Assembly (NCBI RefSeq): GCF_038593265.1
Contig: NZ_CP151979.1
Location: forward strand, 3,045,001 to 3,109,000
DNA: 64,000 nucleotides
DNA from: Ureibacillus sp. FSL W7-1570
GTDB taxonomy: Bacteria; Bacillota; Bacilli; Bacillales_A; Planococcaceae
Direction: 5' to 3'
Part shown: piece after piece, positions 42,906 through 51,395 of the stretch
How positions within the stretch are numbered: the stretch's first letter is position 1
Layout: each line of letters starts with the position of its first letter
The notes under the pieces: model-generated
Seen by the model: the letters and a program-made list of their open reading frames with translations, nothing else
The model's database searches: none
What the model was told of the DNA's origin: nothing
Position numbers and translations under genes: made by a program

Positions 42906-44816
42906 TTATTTCACAGTATCCAAAATATTGACGTACTGTGCACTTACGTAGGCCACTTTATGGTTGCGGCTGTCCGGGATGATTTCGTACCATCCGCTTG
43001 AAACAAGGTTGGGGCTTGAAATCAACACTGGGAGCATTGAACGGTTATATCGGTAAATAGCAGGGAAACTTGTGGATGCGCCCGTCCGGACATTCAATCC
43101 CGTCGTATTTGTTAATCCGACTTTATAACCTTTATTCGCATCTTTGGCGCCCAAGTATTTATCCGCACGGTAGTAATGTCCTGCCGCTTTTGCGCCCCAA
43201 TACGGATCGGATGCGTATTTCACGTTGAATCCGATGCGTTTTGTTCCAAATACAGCACCGTGGGCAAAGGAAGCATTGGCCGGAATATAGTTTTTCCACC
43301 AGAATTGATCCATCAATTCACGGATGCTTGCTTCCGGAGATGCGAATTCTTTTTTCAATGGATTTGTGTCATAGACGTACAAACCAAACAAGTTGTTGTA
43401 ATTTTGCGCATAATCGCTCATTCCAAAATCGCTTTCATGGAAGGCGAGCGCCAAAATCATCATGGCATTGACGCCGTATTCTTCTTCAAAGGCTTTCAAC
43501 TTTTTCCCTAAACCGATCAATTTACTTTTCTTCGAAGCGTTCGTATAGCGTCCGCCTTGTTTTTCCCGCTCTTTTAATGCGTAGTCGATATATCTGTCCA
43601 AATCATCAGCTGTATATTGGGTTTTGGTATGAACAGGAAGGAACTGATAATAGTTGTAATATTTAAATTTTTCCGCACCTGTATAGAACGTGATGCCATC
43701 CCAGCTGTAATACTTGACGCCGGCTCTCATTTGGCTTGGCGCTTTGCCGAACGTATAACTTGCCGTTTCTTTGCCGGTTTGCGGATCCACCAAGACATGC
43801 ACGATTTCTCCGCCCACATTTTTATAATAGTTGCGGCCTTTTGACAAGGTGTAAGGGTACAACGTCAATGTGTTTGCATCCACATAGCCCACTTGGCCGG
43901 CCAAATCCACTTTCACTTTATTTCCTTCCGAACCAAGATATTGCATTTGTGATCCGGTCGCCACGCTCACTTGATCCCCGATTGTTTGGGAGTTCAACAC
44001 GCTGTAAGCTTTCGCCACTGCGAAACCGGCACCTGGATACATATAAACGATGTTGCCGTTTTTCGTAATGACTTGGTTGCTATTTTGAACGCTCGGCTTG
44101 ATGGCATTAAAATCATAGGATTTTGTGTTGGTTGCCGCCAGCGTTCCATTTTGGATCACGCTTAATTCATAAGGGCCGAAATTGATCGCCTCTTGGTTTC
44201 CAGCCACTTCCATCATTCGGATGATGAACGTTGCGGCTTGGGAGACAGGCGTATTTTTCAATGGATAAAAATACACGCCATCCGGCATGGTAGACCCTTG
44301 GATAATCCCTTTTTCCGCCCCGGTTGCGACAGCGGAATAATAATCCTTGTAGATTTGATTTTTGTCTTTAAACGTCAAATCTTTCGCTGTGCTTGTAGGA
44401 ATCTTCAAATATTTCATCGCACGCTCAATCATGACCGCCATATGTTGGCGTGTAATCGGATCATTCGGTTTGAATGTGCCGTTTTCATATCCCGTCACGA
44501 TTCCGGCTGATGCGGCTTTTTGAATATCCTGATAATATTTGTTGCTTGAGGGCACGTCGCTGAAAGAGATCGGATCCTTTCCATTCGGCAATCCGATGAC
44601 TCTTGAAATGAATGCCGCGAATTGAGCCCGTGTCACCGTCGCATTCGGGTTGTATTTCCCATTCTCGTCCGGCGTCAAAGCCCCTTTCGAAATCAGATAG
44701 CGCAGCGAACGTTCATGATAGTTGCCAGTCACATCATCCGCCGCTTCCACCTGGTTGATGGAAAAGAGCGAGAAAACCAGCAAAATGGTAAACATCATTC
44801 CTACTAATTTTTTCAT
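42906..44816 (-). CDS. SLH-anchored endo-beta-N-acetylglucosaminidase with SH3 domain
   Basis: A 636-residue wall hydrolase. Signal peptide ~1-25 (ending VEA); three SLH domains ~30-220 (YNPNATVTRAQFAAFISRVI; YENGTFKPNDPITRQHMAVM; the third degenerate). A middle region (~225-420) is of unknown fold with one SH3-like stretch. A glucosaminidase domain (~425-565) follows, in which MMILALAFHESDFGMSDYAQ contains the likely catalytic Glu and NYNNLFGLYVYD the substrate groove. A C-terminal SH3 domain (~575-636, GLNVRTGASTSFPAIYRYN) completes it. It cuts glycan strands within peptidoglycan (LytG/GH73-like). ATG 44816 has AGGAGG upstream; the frame runs on to 44849 without a site. Confidence 0.85.
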   Translation of the reverse strand: MKKLVGMMFTILLVFSLFSINQVEAADDVTGNYHERSLRYLISKGALTPDENGKYNPNATVTRAQFAAFISRVIGLPNGKDPISFSDVPSSNKYYQDIQKAASAGIVTGYENGTFKPNDPITRQHMAVMIERAMKYLKIPTSTAKDLTFKDKNQIYKDYYSAVATGAEKGIIQGSTMPDGVYFYPLKNTPVSQAATFIIRMMEVAGNQEAINFGPYELSVIQNGTLAATNTKSYDFNAIKPSVQNSNQVITKNGNIVYMYPGAGFAVAKAYSVLNSQTIGDQVSVATGSQMQYLGSEGNKVKVDLAGQVGYVDANTLTLYPYTLSKGRNYYKNVGGEIVHVLVDPQTGKETASYTFGKAPSQMRAGVKYYSWDGITFYTGAEKFKYYNYYQFLPVHTKTQYTADDLDRYIDYALKEREKQGGRYTNASKKSKLIGLGKKLKAFEEEYGVNAMMILALAFHESDFGMSDYAQNYNNLFGLYVYDTNPLKKEFASPEASIRELMDQFWWKNYIPANASFAHGAVFGTKRIGFNVKYASDPYWGAKAAGHYYRADKYLGAKDANKGYKVGLTNTTGLNVRTGASTSFPAIYRYNRSMLPVLISSPNLVSSGWYEIIPDSRNHKVAYVSAQYVNILDTVK

Positions 44817-45005
44817 CTTCCTCCTCCTCTCTATTTCCAATACTATCAAAATATTACTAAGTTATTAAGGGGTGAATTGATATAAATGAAATAGAAATAT
44901 TATGAAAATAGCAGGGCAGAAAGTAGTGTTTTTGAATTCTCTTATTTTATCTTCCTCTTTTATAGTTTAATATGGTTTAATGGAAAAAGATGAAAAGGGA
45001 GGAAG

Positions 45006-47303
45006 GTGAGTGCTCTTTTTTTGAGCGAGAGAATGAAAAAAGTATTATCAATTGTTTTCGCATTGTTGCTATTGATCGGGACTGTAGCACCGGTACAAGC
45101 GGCCCAAACGGTCAATGAGCAATATCCGGTTTCTTCCGGAGTGATGTATAGCCAATATACATACAAAGACAGCTATACGAATGTGATCAATCATCTATCA
45201 ATCAATTTGAATGATTCATATACGAAAGTCGATGTTGGATTGCCAAGCGCCTATAATAAACGGGAAACGGTGCTGGCCATCGCAAACCGCGATTCCAGGG
45301 ACGGAAATCGGGTGGTCGGTGCAATCAACGCGGCATTTTTCAATATGAGCACGGGCGTTCCCGCATTTTTGATTGCGAAAAATAACCGCATCATCAACGG
45401 CGGTCTTGTATCGGAAGGCGCGGACCAATACATGAACGTTCCGACGGCATTCGGCATCGGTAAAAATGGACAAGGCATCATCGATTATTTTGATATGAAA
45501 ATTACGATGTCGACGAACGGCAGCACTTATAATCTTTCAGGAATGGACCGTGTCCGCAACGCCAATGAAGTCGTGGTTTATACGCCAAATTATTACCTCG
45601 GCTATACGAACAACAATGAATATGGATTCGACGTAATCATCGAAGGCGATCAACCGGTGGGACCCATCTATTTTGGCGATACCATTTCAGGAAGGGTCAA
45701 AGAAATTGCCCCTTATGGACAAACGAAACATGCCATTCCGAAAAACGGATTTATTCTGTCTGTTCAGGGAGGCTCACCATACAGCAAAACTTTCTCCAAT
45801 TTGCAAATCGGACAGCAAATCAGCGTGAATTTTGATATCGATGCCCAATGGAAAGATGCGCAATTCATCCTTGCTTCAGGGCCATTCTTGGTGCGTGATG
45901 GCAAACCGTACATCATGATGAGCACTTCTTCCAGCCGCGCAAGAGAAGTGGCTCCAAGAACGGTTGTGGCGTTAAGCAAAGATAAGAAAACGGTCCATTT
46001 CATTACGGTGGATGGAAGACAGTCCCACAGCAAAGGAATGAATATGACGCAACTGGCCAATTATTTGGTCTCTTTGGGCGTGGATACAGCCATCAACCTG
46101 GATGGCGGCGGCTCCACAACGATGGGGATCCGGAAATATGGAAGCAATGATGTTGTTCTGATCAATAAACCATCGGACGGTTCTCCGCGTGCGGTCCATG
46201 CCATTTTGGAAGCGATCAGCACCGCACCATTGGGAGAAGCGAAAACACTCAAATACTCCCGCACGAACGTAGGTACAATGCTTGTCGGAACAAGTTCGAC
46301 GGTCAACGTACAATATGTATTGGATGAATATTATAATCCGCTTCCGCTTGCTTCCGATTCTATCAGTCTTGCATCCCAAAACAAAACTTTGCAGGTGAAC
46401 GGCACGACATTTACAACAACGAAAGCGGGAGAAGACCGGATTTATATCATGTATAAAGGAAAAGTCCTCCAATCCTTCCCTGTGACCATCGTGGATGCCC
46501 CAAGCTCCATGACGATCCAAGGGGCCAAGGAAGTCACAGTGGATGAAACGCAAAACTACACGGTGGATGCAAAAGATGCGGAAGGAAAAACACTCGTCTA
46601 TAACGCCAATCAAGTGAAATGGTCTGTGGAAGGAAACATCGGCACAATCACTTCTTCCGGCCAATTTAAGGCGACAAATCCGGGCAGCGGAAAAATTGTT
46701 GCGACATTGGGGTCAAAATCGGTTTCCATGGCTGTGCAAGTGAAGGACAAATCCATCTTCAAAGATGTGCCTTCAAATTACCAATACTACAACGAAATCG
46801 AATACAGCGCCAAAAATAATATCATCACAGGTTACAGCGATGGCACATTCAAACCGAAAGAAAACATTTCCCGTGAGCATGCGGCCGTCATTTTGGCGAG
46901 AGTGCTCAATTTGAATACAAACAATGTCAAAGATCCAAACTTCAAAGACGTTCCAAAAACGCATGTTTACTACAAACAAATTGCCGCGGTGGCAAACGCC
47001 GGCATCATGAGCGGGAAAGAAAACGGCACATTTGATCCGAAAGGGAAATTGACCCGCGCCCAAATGGCCAAAATCATTTCCGAAGCCTTTGAATTGGATC
47101 ATACGAAAGTGCAAACAGCCAGCTTGAATAACCAAAAAATCAGTTTTGCCGATGTTCCGTCCCAACACTGGGCCGTTTCCTACATTCAAGCATTGGCATA
47201 TCATAACGTAACAACCGGATACCAGGACGGCACATTCAAACCGAATGAAAACATCCGCCGGGAACATTTCGTTCTGTTTGTTTACCGCGCGATTCATCTG
47301 TAA
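45006..47303 (+). CDS. Phosphodiester glycosidase (NAGPA) with Ig-like and C-terminal SLH domains
   Basis: A surface protein of 765 residues from GTG 45006 (756 from ATG 45033). GTG has GGGAGG three bases upstream and ATG has a weak site, so the start is open. The signal peptide ends near VQA. An NAGPA/phosphodiester-glycosidase domain (~95-405) contains NRVVGAINAAFFNMSTGVPA, ILASGPFLVRDGKP, FITVDGRQ and the signature AINLDGGGSTTM; the family removes sugar 1-phosphate diesters. An Ig-like region (~410-575, ending GKIVATLGSKSVSM) links to three SLH domains (~580-765; YSDGTFKPKENISREHAAVI; FDPKGKLTRAQMAKIISEAF). The substrate could be wall teichoic acid or phosphorylated wall polymer; this is inference. 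Confidence 0.85.
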   Translation: MSALFLSERMKKVLSIVFALLLLIGTVAPVQAAQTVNEQYPVSSGVMYSQYTYKDSYTNVINHLSINLNDSYTKVDVGLPSAYNKRETVLAIANRDSRDGNRVVGAINAAFFNMSTGVPAFLIAKNNRIINGGLVSEGADQYMNVPTAFGIGKNGQGIIDYFDMKITMSTNGSTYNLSGMDRVRNANEVVVYTPNYYLGYTNNNEYGFDVIIEGDQPVGPIYFGDTISGRVKEIAPYGQTKHAIPKNGFILSVQGGSPYSKTFSNLQIGQQISVNFDIDAQWKDAQFILASGPFLVRDGKPYIMMSTSSSRAREVAPRTVVALSKDKKTVHFITVDGRQSHSKGMNMTQLANYLVSLGVDTAINLDGGGSTTMGIRKYGSNDVVLINKPSDGSPRAVHAILEAISTAPLGEAKTLKYSRTNVGTMLVGTSSTVNVQYVLDEYYNPLPLASDSISLASQNKTLQVNGTTFTTTKAGEDRIYIMYKGKVLQSFPVTIVDAPSSMTIQGAKEVTVDETQNYTVDAKDAEGKTLVYNANQVKWSVEGNIGTITSSGQFKATNPGSGKIVATLGSKSVSMAVQVKDKSIFKDVPSNYQYYNEIEYSAKNNIITGYSDGTFKPKENISREHAAVILARVLNLNTNNVKDPNFKDVPKTHVYYKQIAAVANAGIMSGKENGTFDPKGKLTRAQMAKIISEAFELDHTKVQTASLNNQKISFADVPSQHWAVSYIQALAYHNVTTGYQDGTFKPNENIRREHFVLFVYRAIHL

Positions 47304-47312
47304 CATCCTATG

Positions 47313-47347
47313 CTCTCCTCTGCTTTTAGCGGAGGAGAGTTTTTTAT
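47313..47347 (+). terminator. Rho-independent terminator
   Basis: CTCTCCTC (47313-47320) pairs with GAGGAGAG (47332-47339), followed by TTTTTTA. Confidence 0.85.
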
Positions 47348-47483
47348 TTGCAAGAAAATGCGTTGGAAGGGCAACATTGGCATTATTAAAACGGACTGAC
47401 AATGCTGCCAACCGAACATGGGTGTACAAACTTCCGATTCAAGCCTATAATGGAGCCTTGAATGAAACTAAGGGAGAAGAATA

Positions 47484-49022
47484 ATGAAGAAAATTTTATC
47501 GACCATCTTATCAATGATACTCATCCTATCTTTTGCGGTTCCGTCCTATGCGCAAACATTCCGGGATGTTCCAAAAACCCACTACAATTATTCGGACATC
47601 GAATATTTGGTGGACAAGGGGGCCATTGATCCAGCGGCAACATTTGCCCCTGCCGATACGGCGACCCGTATGGATGTCATCGTCATGCTGGCGAAGGCGT
47701 TAAAATTGGATAATACGCCTAAGGCAACCGGCTTCAAAGATGTGCCGAAAAGCCATAAATACAGCGGCTATATTTATGAGGCAACGAAAGCCGGAATCAT
47801 CAACGGGTATCCGGACGGCACATTCAAACCGGACCAAAAAGTGACCCGTGGCCATATGGCAGCCTTCATCGCCCGGGCTTACAAATTGCCGAACGGGACG
47901 CAAACTTTCAAAGATGTGCCAAAAGGGCATACGGCTTATGAAGCGGTCAAACAATTGGCCAAAGCGGGCATTACGACAGGATACACCGACGGCACATTCA
48001 AACCGCAAAACAACTTGACGAAAGCCCATTTGGCGACGTTTGTAGCCCGGGCTGTCCGTTACAAAGAAACCGGTTCAACCGTATTAAAAAATATGAAAGT
48101 CCATTTCCTTGATGTTGGACAAGGGGATTCCATCCTGATTCAAACGCCAAATGGCAAAACCATATTGGTGGATGGCGGTCCAAAATCGGCAGGGGATGAA
48201 GTGGTCGAGTATTTGAAATCATTGAAAATCAATACGCTTGACTATGTCGTTGCGACCCATCCGGATGCCGATCATATCGGCGGCTTGCTCGACGTATTGG
48301 CCGCATTCCAAGTGGAACACTTTATCGACAGCGGGAAAGTGAGCGCAACAGACACGTATATTGCACTATTGAACGCCGTCAAAAATGAAGGATCCGATTA
48401 CCGTCAATCGGTCATGGGCGAGTCTTTAACCATTGATCCATCATTAAAAATCCAGGTGCTCAATGTGAATGCCTATGCGGAAGAGACGAATGAGGCAAGC
48501 ATCGTATTAAAAGTGTCTTATCAGGATGTGGATGCGCTGTTGACAGGGGATGCGGACACAGCCATCGAATCGCAAATGATGGCGAAATACAATGTGGAAT
48601 CGGAAATTTTGAAAGCGGGGCATCACGGCTCAAGCACAAGTTCAAGTTTGGCGTTTTTGCGCGCGGTGAAGCCTGAAACGGTCATCCTCAGCTACGGCAA
48701 GGGAAATTCATACGGCCATCCGAACAGCGGCGTGTTGAGCAATATAAAAACGGTCGGCGCCAAAGCATACAGCACGGCGGCAAGCGGCAATATTGTCATC
48801 ACATCGGACGGCTATCTGTATACGTTGAATGCGAAACCGTTTGAAAACACCTCCCAAACAACACAGAACAATAATCAATCCACTGTCGTGCCGGGAGCAC
48901 CGTCAAGTTTTGCCAATTGTACAGAGATGCAGAAGTATTATCCGAACGGGGTTCCATCCGGCCATCCCGCCTACCAGGCTAAAATGGACCGGGACAACGA
49001 TGGATGGGCATGTGAAAAATAG
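47484..49022 (+). CDS. SLH-anchored ComEC-like metallo-beta-lactamase-fold hydrolase with Excalibur domain
   Basis: A 512-residue surface protein. Signal peptide ~1-23; three SLH domains ~24-195 (YPDGTFKPDQKVTRGHMAAF; YTDGTFKPQNNLTKAHLATF). A metallo-beta-lactamase fold of the ComEC/Rec2 C-terminal type (~205-440) shows VHFLDVGQGDSILIQTPNGK, VATHPDADHIGGLLDVL (metal ligands), LLTGDAD and LKAGHHGSSTSSS. The C-terminal Excalibur calcium-binding domain (~475-512) has MDRDNDGWACE. The soluble ComEC-type fold is thought to be a metal-dependent nuclease/phosphodiesterase, so a surface nuclease is likely. It lies just upstream of csaB but is separated by a terminator. Confidence 0.88.
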   Translation: MKKILSTILSMILILSFAVPSYAQTFRDVPKTHYNYSDIEYLVDKGAIDPAATFAPADTATRMDVIVMLAKALKLDNTPKATGFKDVPKSHKYSGYIYEATKAGIINGYPDGTFKPDQKVTRGHMAAFIARAYKLPNGTQTFKDVPKGHTAYEAVKQLAKAGITTGYTDGTFKPQNNLTKAHLATFVARAVRYKETGSTVLKNMKVHFLDVGQGDSILIQTPNGKTILVDGGPKSAGDEVVEYLKSLKINTLDYVVATHPDADHIGGLLDVLAAFQVEHFIDSGKVSATDTYIALLNAVKNEGSDYRQSVMGESLTIDPSLKIQVLNVNAYAEETNEASIVLKVSYQDVDALLTGDADTAIESQMMAKYNVESEILKAGHHGSSTSSSLAFLRAVKPETVILSYGKGNSYGHPNSGVLSNIKTVGAKAYSTAASGNIVITSDGYLYTLNAKPFENTSQTTQNNNQSTVVPGAPSSFANCTEMQKYYPNGVPSGHPAYQAKMDRDNDGWACEK

Positions 49023-49029
49023 TTTGAAA

Positions 49030-49060
49030 AAACCAGGTCAACAATGGCCTGGTTTTATTA
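49030..49060 (+). terminator. Rho-independent terminator
   Basis: AAACCAGG (49030-49037) pairs with CCTGGTTT (49048-49055), followed by TATTATTTG. Confidence 0.8.
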
Positions 49061-49152
49061 TTTGATGGTATTAGGCTTGTGGCTATTTTTATGTTATTCT
49101 ATACAACGGAATGCTATAATTGTTCATTATAACAACAAAAGGATGTAGGTTC

Positions 49153-50298
49153 ATGAAAATCGGAATCGTAGGCAATTACGGTAATGATAATAACGGGGAT
49201 GAATCGATTTTGCTCAGCATCATCATGCAGCTGGAGCAGGTGTTCAACGTTTCCCGTGACGACATTATTGTATTCAGCAACAACACGCAGCAAACGAGCG
49301 AACAATATGGAGTCAAAAGCTATCCATTATACTATAAAAGCAAAAATTTATATAAAACTTTTTACACTACATACCAATCCAATAAAAAATATGTTTCGAA
49401 ATGCGATCTGCTCATCATTGGCGGCGGCGGCATATTGATGGATTTTTACCGCCGGGAAGCCCACCTTTACAGCACCTATGCGTTGATGGCCAAAAACGCG
49501 AAAGTGCCGTACATCGTGTATGGATGCGGTGCGGGCCCGCTTGATACCATTTCAGGCCGTCTGATGATCCGATTCATGTGCAAACATGCTTCCAATATTT
49601 CGGTGAGGGATCCCGAATCGAAAACGTTATTGGAAAAAATCGGCGTTAAAAAAGAAATCAAAGTCATCGGCGACCCGGCCTTCACTTTATACCATCCGAA
49701 AGCCGGTTACCGGGAGGAGCCGATGGAAGTGGCGGTTTCCTGTGTGCCCATGTATAACGCGAACTACTGGCCATATGGCGACGTCGATAAGTATGAGAAT
49801 TACGTGTCCGGGATGGCGAAAAATTTGGACCACTTGATTGAAAAGGAAAATGTCAACATCACCTTTTTCGCCACCAAATATCCTCAAGATGTGTATGTGA
49901 CGAAAGATATCCAGAAGAAAATGAAGCATCAAGCGAGGACAACCATCATTGATGAAAACTTGAAGCCGCAAAAATTATTGGAGCTGGTGAGCAAGTATGA
50001 TGCGGTGATTGGCACACGGTTGCATTCATTGATTATTGCGACCTGTTCCGCAACACCGGTGATCGGCATTTCCTATCATCCGAAAGTGACCAATTTTATG
50101 AGATTGACCGGCATCGAAAACCGCTGTCTTGCCCTTGAAGAGATCGAAACGGATGACATGATTTTATATCGCGCCTTTCATGAACTCCACAAGAATTGGA
50201 AAGAGGTTGTGGATGAAACGAAAACCATCGCCCGAAAGGCATATGAAGAAGCGAGCAAAGGCAAAGAATTGATGATGAAGGCAGTGAAGGACAAATGA
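49153..50298 (+). CDS. csaB: Polysaccharide pyruvyl transferase CsaB
   Basis: A 381-residue member of the polysaccharide pyruvyl transferase family. CsaB adds a ketal-linked pyruvate to the secondary wall polysaccharide, the group recognised by SLH domains, so this gene is the ligand-maker for all SLH proteins of the region. Seen: GIVGNYGNDNNGDESILLSI at the N-terminus, LLIIGGGGILMDFYR near 87-101, YGCGAGPLD, and DAVIGTRLHSLIIATCSATP near 295-314, the usual signature. ATG 49153 follows AGGATGTAGGT. A TATAAT at 49115-49120 may be the -10 box. It heads a three-gene operon; its stop overlaps the next start (ATGA). Confidence 0.92.
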   Translation: MKIGIVGNYGNDNNGDESILLSIIMQLEQVFNVSRDDIIVFSNNTQQTSEQYGVKSYPLYYKSKNLYKTFYTTYQSNKKYVSKCDLLIIGGGGILMDFYRREAHLYSTYALMAKNAKVPYIVYGCGAGPLDTISGRLMIRFMCKHASNISVRDPESKTLLEKIGVKKEIKVIGDPAFTLYHPKAGYREEPMEVAVSCVPMYNANYWPYGDVDKYENYVSGMAKNLDHLIEKENVNITFFATKYPQDVYVTKDIQKKMKHQARTTIIDENLKPQKLLELVSKYDAVIGTRLHSLIIATCSATPVIGISYHPKVTNFMRLTGIENRCLALEEIETDDMILYRAFHELHKNWKEVVDETKTIARKAYEEASKGKELMMKAVKDK

Positions 50299-51395
50299 AA
50301 AAAGTGTTTGTAATCAGCAATATGTATCCTTCAAATGAACATCCGTCATTTGGCATTTTCGTCAAAAATCAGGTGGAAGCGCTGAAAAATGAAAACATGG
50401 ACGTCATTGTCGCCGCAAACCAAGATCCAAGAACGGGCAAGAAAAACACCTTATTGAAATACGGCAAATGGGCGAAAGAGGTTCTTGGGAAAGCGTTGAA
50501 ATATAAAAAGGACATTTCCGTTACCCATGCCCACTATGTATTCCCGTCCGGCGTCTTTTCATTGATGATGAAAAAGTTGTTCAATATCCCGTATGTCGTC
50601 ACTGCCCATGGCGGCGATATTGAGCGGATGGCGAAGAAAAGCGCCATCATCCGCAATTGGACGGAGAATATTTTGCGGGAAAGCAGCCATGTCATTGCCG
50701 TGGGACCGGTGCTTGCCGAGCAAATTGAAAAGGAATATGGCATTCCGCGGGAGAAAATCCTCGTTTGCAGCATGGGCGTAAACCGCAAACAATTCAAGCC
50801 CGGCAACAAGGAATCGGCGAGAAAACAATTGCAGCTGGATAAAGATGCCTTTATCTACTTGTTTGTTGGCAATGTCATCAGACAAAAAGGCGTGGAAGAG
50901 CTGCTCATCGCTTTCCAGCAAGTGAAAAAGGCGTCGGATCGAAAAATCAAGCTTGTCATTATCGGTTCTCAGCGGGATACGAATTTCGTCAACAGTCTAA
51001 AACCATTAGTGGATGAAGATGTGCTGATGGTCGGGCCAATGAAGCAGCAGGAGCTTGCGACTTGGTATCAGGCAAGCGATGTGTTTGTGCTGCCTTCCCA
51101 TTTGGAAGGGTTCGGGCTGGTTGCCTTGGAAGCCGTCGCGACAGGAATTCCTGTCATTGCATCGGATGTCGGTGGACTGACGTACCTGCTCGGGGACGGA
51201 GCCGGCCGTCTGGTGGAACCGAAAAATCCGAATGCCCTGGCGGATGAAATGTTGAAAGCTCTGACGACTCCAAAAGAACAATATGTGAATCAGGAAGCAT
51301 GCGAAAGGATTTTGCATATCCATGATGCGGATGAAATCACAAAACGGGTCATCAGGCTGTACGAATCTGCGGTCAACGGAGGTTCGGGCCTATGA
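50295..51395 (+). CDS. Family 4 glycosyltransferase
   Basis: A 366-residue GT-B fold glycosyltransferase. The N-terminal domain begins KKVFVISNMYPSNEHPSFG and includes THAHYVFPSGVFS and VVTAHGGD. The C-terminal Glycos_transf_1 domain shows FVGNVIRQKGVEELLIAFQQ and the nucleotide-sugar-binding EGFGLVALEAVATGIPVIAS (the E-x7-E motif). It probably adds a sugar during assembly of the wall polysaccharide on its lipid carrier. It overlaps csaB upstream and the flippase gene downstream by four bases each, so the three are translationally coupled. Confidence 0.88.
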   Translation: MKKVFVISNMYPSNEHPSFGIFVKNQVEALKNENMDVIVAANQDPRTGKKNTLLKYGKWAKEVLGKALKYKKDISVTHAHYVFPSGVFSLMMKKLFNIPYVVTAHGGDIERMAKKSAIIRNWTENILRESSHVIAVGPVLAEQIEKEYGIPREKILVCSMGVNRKQFKPGNKESARKQLQLDKDAFIYLFVGNVIRQKGVEELLIAFQQVKKASDRKIKLVIIGSQRDTNFVNSLKPLVDEDVLMVGPMKQQELATWYQASDVFVLPSHLEGFGLVALEAVATGIPVIASDVGGLTYLLGDGAGRLVEPKNPNALADEMLKALTTPKEQYVNQEACERILHIHDADEITKRVIRLYESAVNGGSGL

